A stretch of DNA of 64,000 nt from Streptomyces musisoli (GCF_016741855.1 NZ_JAERRH010000001.1:806001-870000), one strand, 5' to 3'; positions 11,053 through 20,133 are shown, counted from the first letter of the stretch. The notes: generated by a model from the sequence alone, not told the origin. Made by a program: numbers and translations.

Positions 11053-12303
11053 GTGAGTCCACTGCCGGAGCTGCGCTATCCCAGCGTTCCCGAACTGGTG
11101 GCCTCGGCACGGGCGCTGGCCGCTCGGGAACCCGGGCTGTGCACGCTGCGCCAGGTGGGGGTCTCGCGCGCGGGAAGACCCCTGCACCTGCTGTCGGTGG
11201 GACACGCCCGCCGTGCGGTCCTGGTGGTCGCCGGTGCCCACGCCAACGAGCCGACGGGCGGTTCCACACTGCGGGTGCTCGCCGAACGTGTGCTGGCCGA
11301 GAGGGAGTTGCGGGCAGGCACCTCCTGGCACTTCCTGCTGTGCGCGGACCCGGACGGCGCGAGTCTGCACGTGACCCCGGCGCCGCGCAGCCTGCTCGAC
11401 TACCACCTCGGTTTCTACCGGCCGACGGGTGCGGAGCAGCCGGAGTGGTCACCGTCGGTGCTGCCGCCGGACCGGCTGCCGCCCGAGACCCGGGCGCTGA
11501 CCGGGGTGATCGACGAGGTGCGCCCCTACCTCCAGGTGACGTTGCACGGCACCGATCTGGGCGGCAGCTGGGTGCAGTTGACCAAGGACGTGCCGGGCCT
11601 CGCCGAGCCGTTCGCCAAGTCCGCGGCGGAACTGCACATTCCGGTGGAGACGGGGGCGTCGGACGCGGCCGGCTGGCCGGCCTCCGGTCCCGGGGTGCAT
11701 GTGATGCCGGGACCGGAGACGGGCGTGGCCTATCCGAGCATGCCGGACGACGCCCGGCACAGCACCTGGTACCACGCGCACCGGTACGGCGGTCTGACGG
11801 CCGTGGTGGAGGTGCCGATGTGGGCCAGCGATCTGGTGGACGACCCGGCGCCGCACCCGGCACCGGCGGCGGCCATGCGGCGCCTGTCCGCCCGGCTGCT
11901 GCGGGACGCGCGGGAGGTGGAGCGGATCCTCGCCGACGCGCTGCCCCGGCTGGACGGTGTGGACGGGCCGCTGCTGCGGGCCGCGCGGTGGGCGCTGGAG
12001 CTGATTCCGGGCCTGGCCGAGGACTGGATCCACACCGCTCCGGCGGGCACGACGATGGCGTACGTCGGCAGCGTGGACGCCTTCGGGCGGCGGCTGCCGC
12101 TGCGGGCCGCGGCGATGCTGCTCCGGGTGCTGCGGGAGGCGGACGACCGGGCGGCGCCGCGCCTGGAACAGCTGGTGGCGACCTGGTGCGACGCGTTCGC
12201 CCAGCGGTTCCGGGCCCGCTGGGTGCCGCTGGGGCACCAGGTCGAGCACCAGTCCCGCACGGTGCTGGTGGCGGCCCAGCAGGCACGGGAACAGGCGGCG
12301 TGA
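11053..12303 (+). CDS. M14-family zinc carboxypeptidase
   Basis: The protein has 416 residues from the GTG at 11053. A TTG at 10993 is an alternative start, but the family-like sequence begins with LPELRYPSVPELVASARALA just after GTG. Zinc ligands are visible as H-A-N-E in AGAHANEPTGG (HxxE) and the later His in LQVTLHGTDLGG. The candidate catalytic Glu lies in AVVEVPMW. No signal peptide is seen, so it is probably cytoplasmic. M14 enzymes of this type remove C-terminal residues or cleave amide-linked cell-wall or small-molecule substrates; the substrate here is unknown. A 14-bp minisatellite follows the gene. Confidence 0.82.
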   Translation: MSPLPELRYPSVPELVASARALAAREPGLCTLRQVGVSRAGRPLHLLSVGHARRAVLVVAGAHANEPTGGSTLRVLAERVLAERELRAGTSWHFLLCADPDGASLHVTPAPRSLLDYHLGFYRPTGAEQPEWSPSVLPPDRLPPETRALTGVIDEVRPYLQVTLHGTDLGGSWVQLTKDVPGLAEPFAKSAAELHIPVETGASDAAGWPASGPGVHVMPGPETGVAYPSMPDDARHSTWYHAHRYGGLTAVVEVPMWASDLVDDPAPHPAPAAAMRRLSARLLRDAREVERILADALPRLDGVDGPLLRAARWALELIPGLAEDWIHTAPAGTTMAYVGSVDAFGRRLPLRAAAMLLRVLREADDRAAPRLEQLVATWCDAFAQRFRARWVPLGHQVEHQSRTVLVAAQQAREQAA

Positions 12304-12392
12304 CCAGGTGGCGGGCAGGACCCGCAGGCGGTGCCGCGGCGGCGGTGACCGAGGCGCCCTCCCGGCCGGGTTCGGCATCCGCGGCCTGGCCC

Positions 12393-12578
12393 GTGACGGG
12401 AGACCGGCGGCGGGAGCCCGGTGACCGGAGCCCAGTGACCAGGAGACCAGTGACCGGAGCCCAGTGACCAAGAGACCAGTGACGGGAGACCGGTGACGGG
12501 AGACCGGTGGCGCGAGACCGGTGGCGCGAGACCGGTGGCGCGAGACCGGATGACGGGAGACCGGTGGCGCGAGACCGC
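12393..12578. repeat. 14-bp minisatellite, about 13 copies
   Basis: Head-to-tail copies of GTGACGGGAGACCG and close variants (GTGACCGGAGCCCA, GTGACCAAGAGACCA, GTGGCGCGAGACCG) fill this gap between the carboxypeptidase and the convergent inhibitor gene. Copies vary from 13 to 15 bases. The 3' half is dominated by GTGGCGCGAGACCG, repeated three times without change, which suggests recent slippage. Confidence 0.9.
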
Positions 12579-12611
12579 TGGCGGACCGCGCCACCCGGTC
12601 GCGGTCGCCCG

Positions 12612-13025
12612 TCAGCCGTCCAGGGCGAAGACGTGCCCCGTCCGCGCCCTCATGACGCACGTGCTGGTGTACGTCTCCTGGAAGTCGACCGGCCGGCCGT
12701 TCCACTGCCCGTACGCGTGGGCGGTGACCGGGGCGAAGATCATCGGGCAGAAGACGCCGGCCGCCGGGATGCGGTCGATGTCGCCGTCCGCGTCGGCCAG
12801 CTCGCGGCAGGCCTCGGCCGCGTACGCGTGCCCGCCGGGCGGGTCGCACAGCAGCAGCGTGCCGGGCGTGTCGCCGAACGGGGCGTCGCCCCTGGTGGTC
12901 GTCAGGTAGAGCCAGTTGCCCTGCTGGATGTCGCGGGAGGCTGCCCGGGCCGGGCCCGCCGTGAGGAGACCGGCGGCGGCCAGCAGGGCACCGGCCGCCG
13001 CTGCCGCTCTGGTGATGTGGGTCAT
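12612..13025 (-). CDS. Subtilisin-inhibitor-like (SSI family) secreted protein
   Basis: This 137-residue exported protein has a signal peptide (residues 1-28, ending GPARA) and then an SSI-type domain. CDPPGGHAYAAEACREL provides the first disulfide region, FCPMIFAPV the reactive-site loop, and GRPVDFQETYTSTCVM the final strand. By alignment with Streptomyces subtilisin inhibitor, P1 is the Met of CPM and P1' is Ile. That predicts inhibition of subtilisin-like serine proteases rather than trypsin-like ones. These inhibitors commonly restrain extracellular proteases during mycelial development. The gene faces the carboxypeptidase gene. Confidence 0.87.
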   Translation of the reverse strand: MTHITRAAAAAGALLAAAGLLTAGPARAASRDIQQGNWLYLTTTRGDAPFGDTPGTLLLCDPPGGHAYAAEACRELADADGDIDRIPAAGVFCPMIFAPVTAHAYGQWNGRPVDFQETYTSTCVMRARTGHVFALDG

Positions 13026-13156
13026 GCCCGTTGCATCGGCACGGGGGCCTGCCTTCCGCAGTGCGGCTCACCCGATCGGGACGGCACGCGCGCGCGAAGG
13101 AGCGCCTGTTCGAACGAGACCGGCCCGACTGCCACGCGCCCCAGCCCGACCAGCCC

Positions 13157-13250
13157 GCCGACCCGGGCGGCGTCGGCCCGGGCGGGGCCGACCCCGGGCG
13201 GGACCGACCCCGGGCAGGGCCCGACCCCGGGCAGGGCCGCCCCTGGGCGC
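13157..13250. repeat. CCCCGGG-centred tandem repeat, about 6 copies
   Basis: Six imperfect 15-16 bp copies of CGACCCCGGGCAGGGC stand between the inhibitor start and the end of the FHA gene. The array reaches the stop codon of the FHA gene (minus strand, 13250-13252). Each unit contains a small palindrome. Confidence 0.8.
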
Positions 13251-13801
13251 TAGCTTGTCGCGAGGCGGAATGCCATCCTGCCGAAGGCGACCTGGTCGCC
13301 CTCGCGGACGACGACCGCGCCGGTCACCCGGCGGCCGTTGACGGTCGTGCCGTTGGTGGAGCCCAGGTCCCTCAGCACCCACAGGCCGCCCTGCCGGCTG
13401 AGTTCGGCGTGCACGCGGGAGACGGTCTCGTGGTTCAGCCGCAGCCCGTTCGCGGGGTCCCGGCCGATGCGCAGCGGGTGGGTGTGCGCCGGGTGCGGAA
13501 GCAGCAGCTTGGGCAGCCGCTCGGCCTGCCAGGCGCGGCGCAGCCGTACCGTGAACCCGGAGACGGCCTCCACGGTGCCGAGGACCGCGCGGGAGAAGCG
13601 GTTCTCCTTGGGCAGGTCGGCGACGAGGACGGCCAGTTCGTCGGAGCGGCGCGCGGCGAGCGCCAGCTCCATGCGGCGCACGAACGTGTCGTGCGAGAGC
13701 CGCCCCATGGCGACGCCGTCGCGCAGCACCTGCAGCGCCTTGTCGCGCTCCGCGTCGGACAGGCGCGCGGGATAGGTGGAGAACTCGAAGGACGACGTCA
13801 C
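13250..13801 (-). CDS. DUF1707 and FHA domain protein
   Basis: The protein has 183 residues, read from GTG 13801; the frame stays open further upstream but only opposite treZ. Residues 10-62 form a DUF1707 segment (LSDAERDKALQVLRDG ... GRLSHDTFVRRMELA), an actinobacterial domain of unknown function. Residues 108-183 form an FHA domain with the phosphothreonine-binding signature: RIGRDPANGLRL, then VSRVHAEL and DLGSTNGTTVNG. It probably reads Ser/Thr kinase output. There is no membrane segment, and no kinase is adjacent. It is divergent from treZ with a 177-bp spacer. Confidence 0.87.
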   Translation of the reverse strand: MTSSFEFSTYPARLSDAERDKALQVLRDGVAMGRLSHDTFVRRMELALAARRSDELAVLVADLPKENRFSRAVLGTVEAVSGFTVRLRRAWQAERLPKLLLPHPAHTHPLRIGRDPANGLRLNHETVSRVHAELSRQGGLWVLRDLGSTNGTTVNGRRVTGAVVVREGDQVAFGRMAFRLATS

Positions 13802-13978
13802 GCAGGTGATTGTCGGGCAGTGAACCCCGGGTGTCCAGAAAACGCGGAACCCGTGCCGACGGGCGGGTACTTCCGCGACACCAGCCGCCAAAGGGCTGAT
13901 TCGAAAGCGGATTGATCGTCCGGAGCGGCACGATGGTGGGGCGGGACAACACGGTGAGCAGACGAAGGGGAACCGTCC

Positions 13979-15724
13979 GTGCAGTTCGAGGTGTGGGCAC
14001 CGCAGGCAGACCGAGTGACACTCCATTGCGAGGGCGCCACGCGCGCGTTGGCACGCGATCCCGCGCGCGAGGGGTGGTGGACGGGCGAGGCGGGGGCGGA
14101 GCACGGCGCACGGTACGGGTTCGCGCTGGACGACGGCCCCGTGCTGCCCGACCCGCGCTCGCGCCGCCAGCCGGACGGCCCGGACGGGCTGAGCGCGGTC
14201 GTGGACCACGGCCGCCACGAGTGGCGCGCCGAGTGGACCGGGCGCGGGCTGCCGGGCGCGGTGCTGTACGAGCTGCACGTGGGCACGTACACCCGCGAGG
14301 GCACCCTGGACGCCGCGGCGGAACGGCTGGGACACCTGGTGGAACTCGGCGTGACGCACGTGGAGTTGATGCCGCTGTGTCCCTTCCCGGGACGGCACGG
14401 CTGGGGGTACGAGGGGGTGTCGCTGTGGGCGGTGCACGAGCCGTACGGCGGCCCCGAGGCACTGAAACGCTTCGTCGACCGGGCGCACGGACTCGGACTG
14501 GGCGTCGTCCTGGACGTCGTGCACAACCACCTGGGCCCGTCCGGGAACCATCTGCCCGCGTTCGGACCGTACTTCACGGACACCCACCAGACCCCGTGGG
14601 GCGCGGCGGTGAACCTGGACGCGCCCGGCTCGGACGAGGTGCGCGCGTTCCTCCTCGGCAGCGCGCTGGCGTGGCTGCGGGACTACCGGGTCGACGGGCT
14701 GCGGCTGGACGCGGTGCACGCGCTGTACGACACGCGTGCGCGCCACTTCCTGGAGGAGCTGTCCGCGGCCGTGGACGGCCTGGCCGAGGAAGTGCGCCGG
14801 CCGCTGTTCCTGATCGCCGAGTCGGACATGAACAATCCCCGGTTCATCACCCCGCGCGCGGAGCACGGTCTCGGGCTGCACGCGCAGTGGAACGACGACT
14901 TCCACCACGCCCTGCACACCACGCTGACCGGGGAGTCGCAGGGCTACTACGCCGACTTCGCGCGGGATCCCTTCGCGGCCCTCGCCAAGACGCTGACCGG
15001 CGGCTACTTCCACGACGGCACCTACTCCGGCTTCCGGGGCCGCCGGCACGGCCGGCCGCTGGACCGCGCGCGCGTGGCCGGGCACCGGCTGCTCGGTTAC
15101 AGCCAGACCCACGACCAGATCGGCAACCGCGCCCAGGGTGACCGGCTCGCCGCGCACCTGTCCCCCGGTCTGCTGGCCTGCGCGGCCACGCTGACGCTGA
15201 CCGCGCCGTTCACGCCGATGCTGTTCATGGGCGAGGAGTGGGCGGCGGGCACGCCCTGGCAGTTCTTCACCGACCACACCGACCCCGGGCTGGCCGAGGC
15301 GGTGCGGCGGGGCAGGCGGCGGGAGTTCGCGGCGCACGGCTGGGCGGAGGAGGAGGTGCCGGACCCGCAGGACCCGGCGACGCGGGAGCGGTCCTGCCTG
15401 GACTGGTCGGAGCCGGAACGCGAGCCCCACGCGCGCGTGCTGGCCTGGTACCGGCAGCTGGTCGCGCTGCGCCGCGCACAGCCCGACCTCACCGACCCGG
15501 ACCTGGCCGACACGAAGGTGGCGTACGACGAGGAGGCCCGCTGGCTGGCCTTCCGGCGCGGGGACGTACGGGTGGCGGTGAACCTCGGCAGTAAGCCCGC
15601 GGCGATCCCACTGGGCACCGGCCGCGTGGAGGTCCTCGCCGCCTGGGACCCGGTGACGGCCCCGGGCCCGGACGGGCTGCTCCAGGTACCCGGCGAGTCC
15701 TGCGTGGTACTGGCCCAGCCCTGA
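13979..15724 (+). CDS. treZ: Malto-oligosyltrehalose trehalohydrolase TreZ
   Basis: This 581-residue GH13 enzyme releases trehalose from maltooligosyltrehalose made by TreY. The GTG start at 13979 follows GAAGGGG. An N-terminal CBM48-like part (FEVWAPQADRVTLH) precedes VELMPLCPFPGRHGWGYEG, which is typical of TreZ. Then come VVLDVVHNHLGPSGNH, VDGLRLDAVHAL with the nucleophile Asp, LFLIAESDMNNPRF with the acid/base Glu, and YSQTHDQIGNRAQGDRL. The length is normal. With treY and glgX in the same 10 kb it completes a glycogen-to-trehalose route, even though the genes are not one operon. Confidence 0.95.
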   Translation: MQFEVWAPQADRVTLHCEGATRALARDPAREGWWTGEAGAEHGARYGFALDDGPVLPDPRSRRQPDGPDGLSAVVDHGRHEWRAEWTGRGLPGAVLYELHVGTYTREGTLDAAAERLGHLVELGVTHVELMPLCPFPGRHGWGYEGVSLWAVHEPYGGPEALKRFVDRAHGLGLGVVLDVVHNHLGPSGNHLPAFGPYFTDTHQTPWGAAVNLDAPGSDEVRAFLLGSALAWLRDYRVDGLRLDAVHALYDTRARHFLEELSAAVDGLAEEVRRPLFLIAESDMNNPRFITPRAEHGLGLHAQWNDDFHHALHTTLTGESQGYYADFARDPFAALAKTLTGGYFHDGTYSGFRGRRHGRPLDRARVAGHRLLGYSQTHDQIGNRAQGDRLAAHLSPGLLACAATLTLTAPFTPMLFMGEEWAAGTPWQFFTDHTDPGLAEAVRRGRRREFAAHGWAEEEVPDPQDPATRERSCLDWSEPEREPHARVLAWYRQLVALRRAQPDLTDPDLADTKVAYDEEARWLAFRRGDVRVAVNLGSKPAAIPLGTGRVEVLAAWDPVTAPGPDGLLQVPGESCVVLAQP

Positions 15725-15761
15725 CCCGACCGCCCGCCCCGGCGATCCCTCGGGAAACCGC

Positions 15762-15968
15762 ACCCGGTGCCTGCGCCCTGCAACCGCCGTCCGGCACCGC
15801 ATGCGCCCTGAGGAGGCGGCCGTGGAGCCGTCCCCGGGCACCGCGCGCGCCCCTGGATCCACCATCCGGTACCGCGTGCGGCCTGGGGGTGCGGCCCTGG
15901 TCCCCCGCCGGTACCAGGCGCGGCCTTGCAGCCCCCCGGTATCCGCATGCGGTCCTGGAGGCGTCGGC
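15762..15968. repeat. Dispersed degenerate repeats downstream of treZ
   Basis: About five related units share the pattern CCGGTACCGCGTGCGGCCTG, at roughly 15762, 15791, 15866, 15906 and 15936. The conserved parts are CCGGTA or CCGGCA, then CGCATGCG or CGCGTGCG, then CCTG and a G-rich tail. They fill the gap between treZ and the convergent kinase-like gene. No gene is visible in this gap. Confidence 0.6.
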
Positions 15969-16015
15969 GGTGCTCGGGTGGGGGCGCGGGGCCGGTGCCG
16001 GGGCGGCGGGGTGCG

Positions 16016-16951
16016 CTACGGCTCCGGGTCGTCTTCCTTGAAGTCGGTCACCCGTTCCAGCAGGATCGGCTCCCACACGCGCCGGAGCTGGGTGCGCAGC
16101 AGGGGCAGGGAGCCGCCCGTGCGGCCCTCCAGGCGGTCGGTGAGGCGGATGACGGTGTCGCAGCGGGCGAGCCACAGGCCGCGCAGGCAGGGGCGGGCGC
16201 CGTAGCCGGCGAGGGTGGCGGCGCGGACGGCGGCCGGGGAACCGACGGCGACGGCGAGCCCGGCGATGTCCTCGGCGGGGTCGCCGAGGGCCGCCGCGGT
16301 CCAGTCCAGGATGCCCCGCACCCGGCCGTCGGCGCTGACCACCACGTGCGCGCCGGTCAGCCCGTGGTGGGTGAGGACGGCGGTGCCGGGCTGCGCGGCG
16401 AGCTGGGCCGCGCCGGGCGGGGTGAGCTGGTGCAGCCGGGCGGCGTCGAACTCGTCGGCGGCGGCGAGCCGTTCGGCCGCGTGCACGGCCATCCGGCGCA
16501 GCGCCTCCAGCGAGCGCGGGGCGGTGCGCGGCACGCCGAGCGCCTCGGCCTGGCGGACGGGTACCGCGCGCAGCCCGCCGAGCAGCCCGGCGAGATCGGC
16601 CTCGCCGAGGGCGGAGACGTCGTACTCGTCGGCCGTGCCGCCGGGCACCCTGGTGTCGAGGGTGTAGGCGAGACCGGGCGCCCAGTCGCCGTGCGCGACG
16701 CTGGTCGGGACGGCGACGGGCACCTCCGGGCGGACCACGTCGCGCAGGCGCAGTTCCCGGCGGCGGCGCACGGATGCCTCGCGGTCGGGCGCGAGGCGCA
16801 GCACATGGCGGCCGCCGATCCACCAGGTGTGCTCGCGGTCCTCGGTCACGGGCCGCACTTCGGGGCCGCCGTTGCCGTCGCCGCCCTCCTTGAGCAGCGA
16901 GCGGACCAGTCTGCGGACCGTGTCCGCGGTGGGTGTCGGTGCCTGGGTCAT
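16016..16951 (-). CDS. APH-like protein with degenerate catalytic loop
   Basis: The 311-residue protein has the aminoglycoside/macrolide phosphotransferase layout: an N lobe, a catalytic-loop position, and an intact metal-binding GILDWTAAALGDP. The loop that should read H-G-D-x4-N (or H in macrolide kinases) reads THHGLTGAHVVV. Aligned by its hydrophobic tail, Gly replaces the catalytic Asp and His replaces Asn. The second change is tolerated in macrolide kinases; the first should abolish ordinary phosphotransfer. It is therefore probably an inactive or repurposed kinase fold. The next gene upstream, the M24 peptidase, is on the same strand. Confidence 0.75.
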   Translation of the reverse strand: MTQAPTPTADTVRRLVRSLLKEGGDGNGGPEVRPVTEDREHTWWIGGRHVLRLAPDREASVRRRRELRLRDVVRPEVPVAVPTSVAHGDWAPGLAYTLDTRVPGGTADEYDVSALGEADLAGLLGGLRAVPVRQAEALGVPRTAPRSLEALRRMAVHAAERLAAADEFDAARLHQLTPPGAAQLAAQPGTAVLTHHGLTGAHVVVSADGRVRGILDWTAAALGDPAEDIAGLAVAVGSPAAVRAATLAGYGARPCLRGLWLARCDTVIRLTDRLEGRTGGSLPLLRTQLRRVWEPILLERVTDFKEDDPEP

Positions 16952-17004
16952 GGGTCGAGCGTCGCCGTTCCGGTGGGTGTCGAGGTTGGGTCTCCCGGGG
17001 TCTC

Positions 17005-18132
17005 TCAGTCCACTATGACCATCTCACGGGTGGTGTTGTTGAGGCGGCGGGCGCCGTCCTCGGTGACCGTGACGATGTCCTCGATGCGCACCCCGAAACG
17101 GCCGGGCAGATAGACGCCGGGTTCCACGGAGAAGCACATGCCGGGCACGAGCGGCTGCTCCTCGCCCTCGATCATGTACGGCGGTTCGTGCGTGGTGACG
17201 CCGATGCCGTGCCCGGTGCGGTGGATGAAGTACTCGCCGTACCCGGCGTCGGTGATCACCGCGCGGGCGGCGCGGTCGACCTCCTGGCAGGCCACACCCG
17301 GGCGTACGGCCCGGCAGCCGGCCTCCTGGGCGGCGCGCACGAGGTCGTGGACCCGGCGCTCCTCCTCGGTCGGCTCGCCGACGTGGACCGTGCGCGAGGT
17401 GTCGGAGCCGTAGCCGTCCTTCAGGCCGCCGAAGTCGAGGACGACCATGTCGCCGGGCCGGATGACGCGGTCGCCGACCTCGTGGTGCGGGTTGGCGCCG
17501 TTGGGGCCGGAGCCGACGATGGTGAAGTCGACCTGTGCATGGCCGAAGCGGGTCAGCAGGGCGGCGAGGTCCTGGCCGACGTCGGACTCGCGGCGGCCGG
17601 CGAAGGGGACCTTGCGGATCTCCTCGAACGCCCGGTCGGCGGCCGCGCCCGCGGCTGCCAGGAGTTCCAGCTCGGCCGCGTCCTTGACCGCGCGGAGCAT
17701 GGGCAGGGCGTCGGTGAGGGCGGCGTAGGAGGTGCCGGGCAGGGTCCGCTGGAGGCCCAGCAGATGCATGGCCCAGGTGTTGTCGCTGATGCCGAACCGG
17801 CCGCGGTCGTCGAGGAGGCCGGCGGTGACCGCGTAGGGGTCCTTGCCGTCGGTCCAGTCGCACAGGGTCAGCGCGGCGGCGCCGGCCGCGTGCTCGGCGT
17901 CCGGGGCCTCCAGGGTGGGTACGACGAGCACCGGGTCGCGGCCGGGGGCGAGGACCAGTACGGTCAGCCGTTCCGTGATCGCGGTGGGCGTGTAGCCGGT
18001 GAGCCACACCATGTCCGGCCCCGGGGCCACCAGCAGACCGGCGAGGCCGGCGTCGGCGGCGGAGCGCACGGCACGCTCCATCCGGGCCCTGTAGTCGGCG
18101 GCGGTGAAGGGCGCGGGCGTGGTACCGGTCAT
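17005..18132 (-). CDS. M24 Xaa-Pro aminopeptidase/creatinase-family peptidase
   Basis: This 375-residue pita-bread-fold metallopeptidase has an N-terminal creatinase-like domain (residues 1-130). The catalytic domain shows all five metal ligands: two Asp in VVLDFGGLKDGYGSDTSR, His in HRTGHGIG, and two Glu in EPGVY and GVRIEDIV. It most likely removes N-terminal residues before proline in the cytoplasm; related dipeptidases or creatinases cannot be excluded by sequence alone. The start is ATG at 18132. It lies 53 bases upstream of the degenerate phosphotransferase, so the two may be co-transcribed. Confidence 0.88.
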   Translation of the reverse strand: MTGTTPAPFTAADYRARMERAVRSAADAGLAGLLVAPGPDMVWLTGYTPTAITERLTVLVLAPGRDPVLVVPTLEAPDAEHAAGAAALTLCDWTDGKDPYAVTAGLLDDRGRFGISDNTWAMHLLGLQRTLPGTSYAALTDALPMLRAVKDAAELELLAAAGAAADRAFEEIRKVPFAGRRESDVGQDLAALLTRFGHAQVDFTIVGSGPNGANPHHEVGDRVIRPGDMVVLDFGGLKDGYGSDTSRTVHVGEPTEEERRVHDLVRAAQEAGCRAVRPGVACQEVDRAARAVITDAGYGEYFIHRTGHGIGVTTHEPPYMIEGEEQPLVPGMCFSVEPGVYLPGRFGVRIEDIVTVTEDGARRLNNTTREMVIVD

Positions 18133-18320
18133 CCGGGCCTCCGGGCGCGGGTGGGCAAACGGGGCGATGGCGTCTCGGGCAGCATCCTGCCCGCCCGGGC
18201 CGGGCGACGCGAGCCGGTCCCCGGGACGGGCGTCCCGCGGTCCGCGGAGCTGGGCTTCGGCATGGGCCCATGATGACGTGCGGGACGGACGGCGACCAGC
18301 GGGTTTCCCGGTGTGTACGG

Positions 18321-18340
18321 GGCCCCGGGCGCCCGGGGCC
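18321..18340 (-). terminator. Palindrome after the PDZ gene
   Basis: A perfect 20-bp palindrome with arms GGCCCCGGGC and GCCCGGGGCC lies 15 bases beyond the stop of the PDZ-protein gene. It could act as a GC-rich terminator for that leftward gene. Confidence 0.45.
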
Positions 18341-18354
18341 GGCCCCCGGCCCGG

Positions 18355-18915
18355 TCAGACCGCCACCGCGGGTGTCACCGTCAACTGCTGGTAGCCGCCG
18401 CTGCTGTGGCGCACGGTGAGGAGCACCGCCTGTCCGGGGCGGGCCCGGGTGACGGCCCGGGCGAGGTCGGCCGCGCTGTCGACGCGGGACGAGCCGAACT
18501 GGAGCACGACGTCCCCGCGGATCAGGCCCGCCGCGTAGCCGGATCCGGGCACGTGCACGCCCACCACCAGCGCGCCCGGCTTCTCCCCGTCGACGACTTC
18601 CACGCCCAGGGTCGCGCCGCGCGCGGTGCCGGGGGCCGGGGCGGCCGTGGGGGTGGTCTTGGCGGAGGGGCCGGGCGGCGGGGCCTGGTGCTTCAGTTCG
18701 GCGAGCCTGCTCATGCCGATCACCGTGGCGCCGACCGTGCCGATGCCTACGCCCGAGAGCACCAGCACCGCGCCGGCGCACAGGCCGAACAGCAGGGTCC
18801 GCAGCCTCCGCCCGCGCCGGGGCGCGGCGTGCGGGCGGGGGGCGGGGCCGGGGGTGCCGTCGTCCCGCCGGTCCTGACCGGGCATCGGCTTGGGACGCAA
18901 CGCAGTCTGTTCCAT
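18355..18915 (-). CDS. Membrane-anchored PDZ-domain protein
   Basis: The protein has 186 residues from ATG 18915, preceded by GGAGG. A cytoplasmic Pro/Arg-rich N terminus is followed by one transmembrane helix near residues 40-62 (LLFGLCAGAVLVLSGVGIG). A Pro/Ala-rich linker and a PDZ domain over the last 90 residues follow (GVHVPGSGYAAGLIRGDVVLQF ... LARAVTRARPG). No protease domain is present, so it resembles the PDZ half of HtrA proteins without the catalytic half. It may tether a partner protein or bind C-terminal tails outside the membrane. Confidence 0.83.
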   Translation of the reverse strand: MEQTALRPKPMPGQDRRDDGTPGPAPRPHAAPRRGRRLRTLLFGLCAGAVLVLSGVGIGTVGATVIGMSRLAELKHQAPPPGPSAKTTPTAAPAPGTARGATLGVEVVDGEKPGALVVGVHVPGSGYAAGLIRGDVVLQFGSSRVDSAADLARAVTRARPGQAVLLTVRHSSGGYQQLTVTPAVAV

Positions 18916-19039
18916 GGTTCGCTCGCCTCCGGCTGGTGCTCTACCCGGGGCGGCGGGCCGCGACGAGACACGAAAGGGTGAGACTGGCCGGAGGGTGGCG
19001 GAGGGTAGCCATGGCTGTCGAGGCGGCACCCCGCCGCTC

Positions 19040-19155
19040 ACCGGTGCCGGCCACCGATCCGCCCGCGTCCGGCACCCGCGTGCCCCGGTCTCCCCCGGCA
19101 CCGGTGCCGGCCACCGGTCCGCCCGCGCCCGGCGCCCGCGTGCCCCGGTCTTCCC
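19040..19155. repeat. Two tandem copies of a 60-bp unit
   Basis: The block beginning ACCGGTGCCGGCCACCG at 19040 is repeated with a period of 60 bases from 19100, with only a few substitutions. It lies between the PDZ gene and the LysR gene, just past the latter's stop codon at 19174. Confidence 0.85.
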
Positions 19156-19173
19156 CGTTCGCCGGGTCGGTGC

Positions 19174-20052
19174 TCACCCGGCGCCGAGCAGCCTTCGTAC
19201 CAGCTCCGCCGCGGCTCCCCCGGGGCTGCCGCCGTGGAGGACCTCGGTGCGGTGGACGAGCCGTGGGGCGGTGAGCGGGACGGCGACCGTGCCGGGGACG
19301 CCCGTGGCCGCCGCGCGGGGCAGCAGGGTGAGCCCGTGGCCGGCCACAGTGAGGGCGGTGAGGGTGCGGACGTCGGTGCCCTCGTAGCGCAGGGCGGGCC
19401 GGAAGGCGCCGCCGCCGGTCGCGGCCCGCAGCTGGGCCAACGGCAGGGCCGCGTCGGGCGCGTCGAGCCAGCGGGCGTCGCACAGATCGCCGAGGCGCAG
19501 GCCGGGCCGCCCGGCGAGCGGATGTCCGGCGGGCAGCAGGACGCTCACGGGTTCCTCGGCGACGCCGTGCGTGGTCAGCGGTGCCACGTCGGTCAGCCGC
19601 AGCGGATCGCTCGGCGCGGCGAGTCCGTCGACGAGGCCGAGGTCCGCGGTGCCGGTGGCGACGGCCGCGGGGACCTCGGCGCGGGGCAGGACGCGCAGGG
19701 TGACCCCGGCGGGCGGGAGCGCGCCGAGGACGGCGGAGCCGAGCGCGGTCGGCGTGGTGGCGAGGGTGAGGCCGTGCCGGGGTGCGGCGGCGAGGCGCAC
19801 GACGTCGGCGCGGGCCGCGTCGAGACGCAGCAGCAGCGGGCCCGCGTGTTCCAGCAGCCGCTCACCGGCCGGGGTGGGCGCGACCGGTCTGCGGGTCAGC
19901 AGCGGGGCACCCAGGTCCTGTTCGAGGGCGGCGATGTGCTGGGAGACCGCGGACTGGGTGTAGCCCAGCTCGCGGGCGGCCTGCGAGAAGGAGGCGTGAC
20001 GCGCCACGGTGACGTAGCTGCGCAGGAGGTGCGGGTCCATGCCGCCCAGCAT
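19174..20052 (-). CDS. LysR-family transcriptional regulator
   Basis: The protein has 292 residues. The N-terminal winged helix-turn-helix is clear: LLRSYVTVARHASFSQAARELGYTQSAVSQHIAALE, followed by the linker helix and a periplasmic-binding-like effector domain (LPAGHPLAGRPGLRL, AGHGLTLLP). The start may be ATG 20052 (GGAG close by) or ATG 20040, four residues later, where the family homology begins. It is divergent from the amidotransferase-like gene at 20134 with 81 bases between, the classical LysR layout. That neighbour and its own gene are its likely targets. Confidence 0.88.
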   Translation of the reverse strand: MLGGMDPHLLRSYVTVARHASFSQAARELGYTQSAVSQHIAALEQDLGAPLLTRRPVAPTPAGERLLEHAGPLLLRLDAARADVVRLAAAPRHGLTLATTPTALGSAVLGALPPAGVTLRVLPRAEVPAAVATGTADLGLVDGLAAPSDPLRLTDVAPLTTHGVAEEPVSVLLPAGHPLAGRPGLRLGDLCDARWLDAPDAALPLAQLRAATGGGAFRPALRYEGTDVRTLTALTVAGHGLTLLPRAAATGVPGTVAVPLTAPRLVHRTEVLHGGSPGGAAAELVRRLLGAG

Positions 20053-20133
20053 CCCACTCCATCAGCAGCGCTTATCGGCCGTGCAGCAACCATCGTTGGA
20101 CGTGAACGGCGCGCCGTGCGGAGGATGGTGGCC

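Noticed and set aside
12393..12578. CRISPR array
   Set aside because: Units are contiguous 14-bp repeats without spacers, and no cas gene is nearby.
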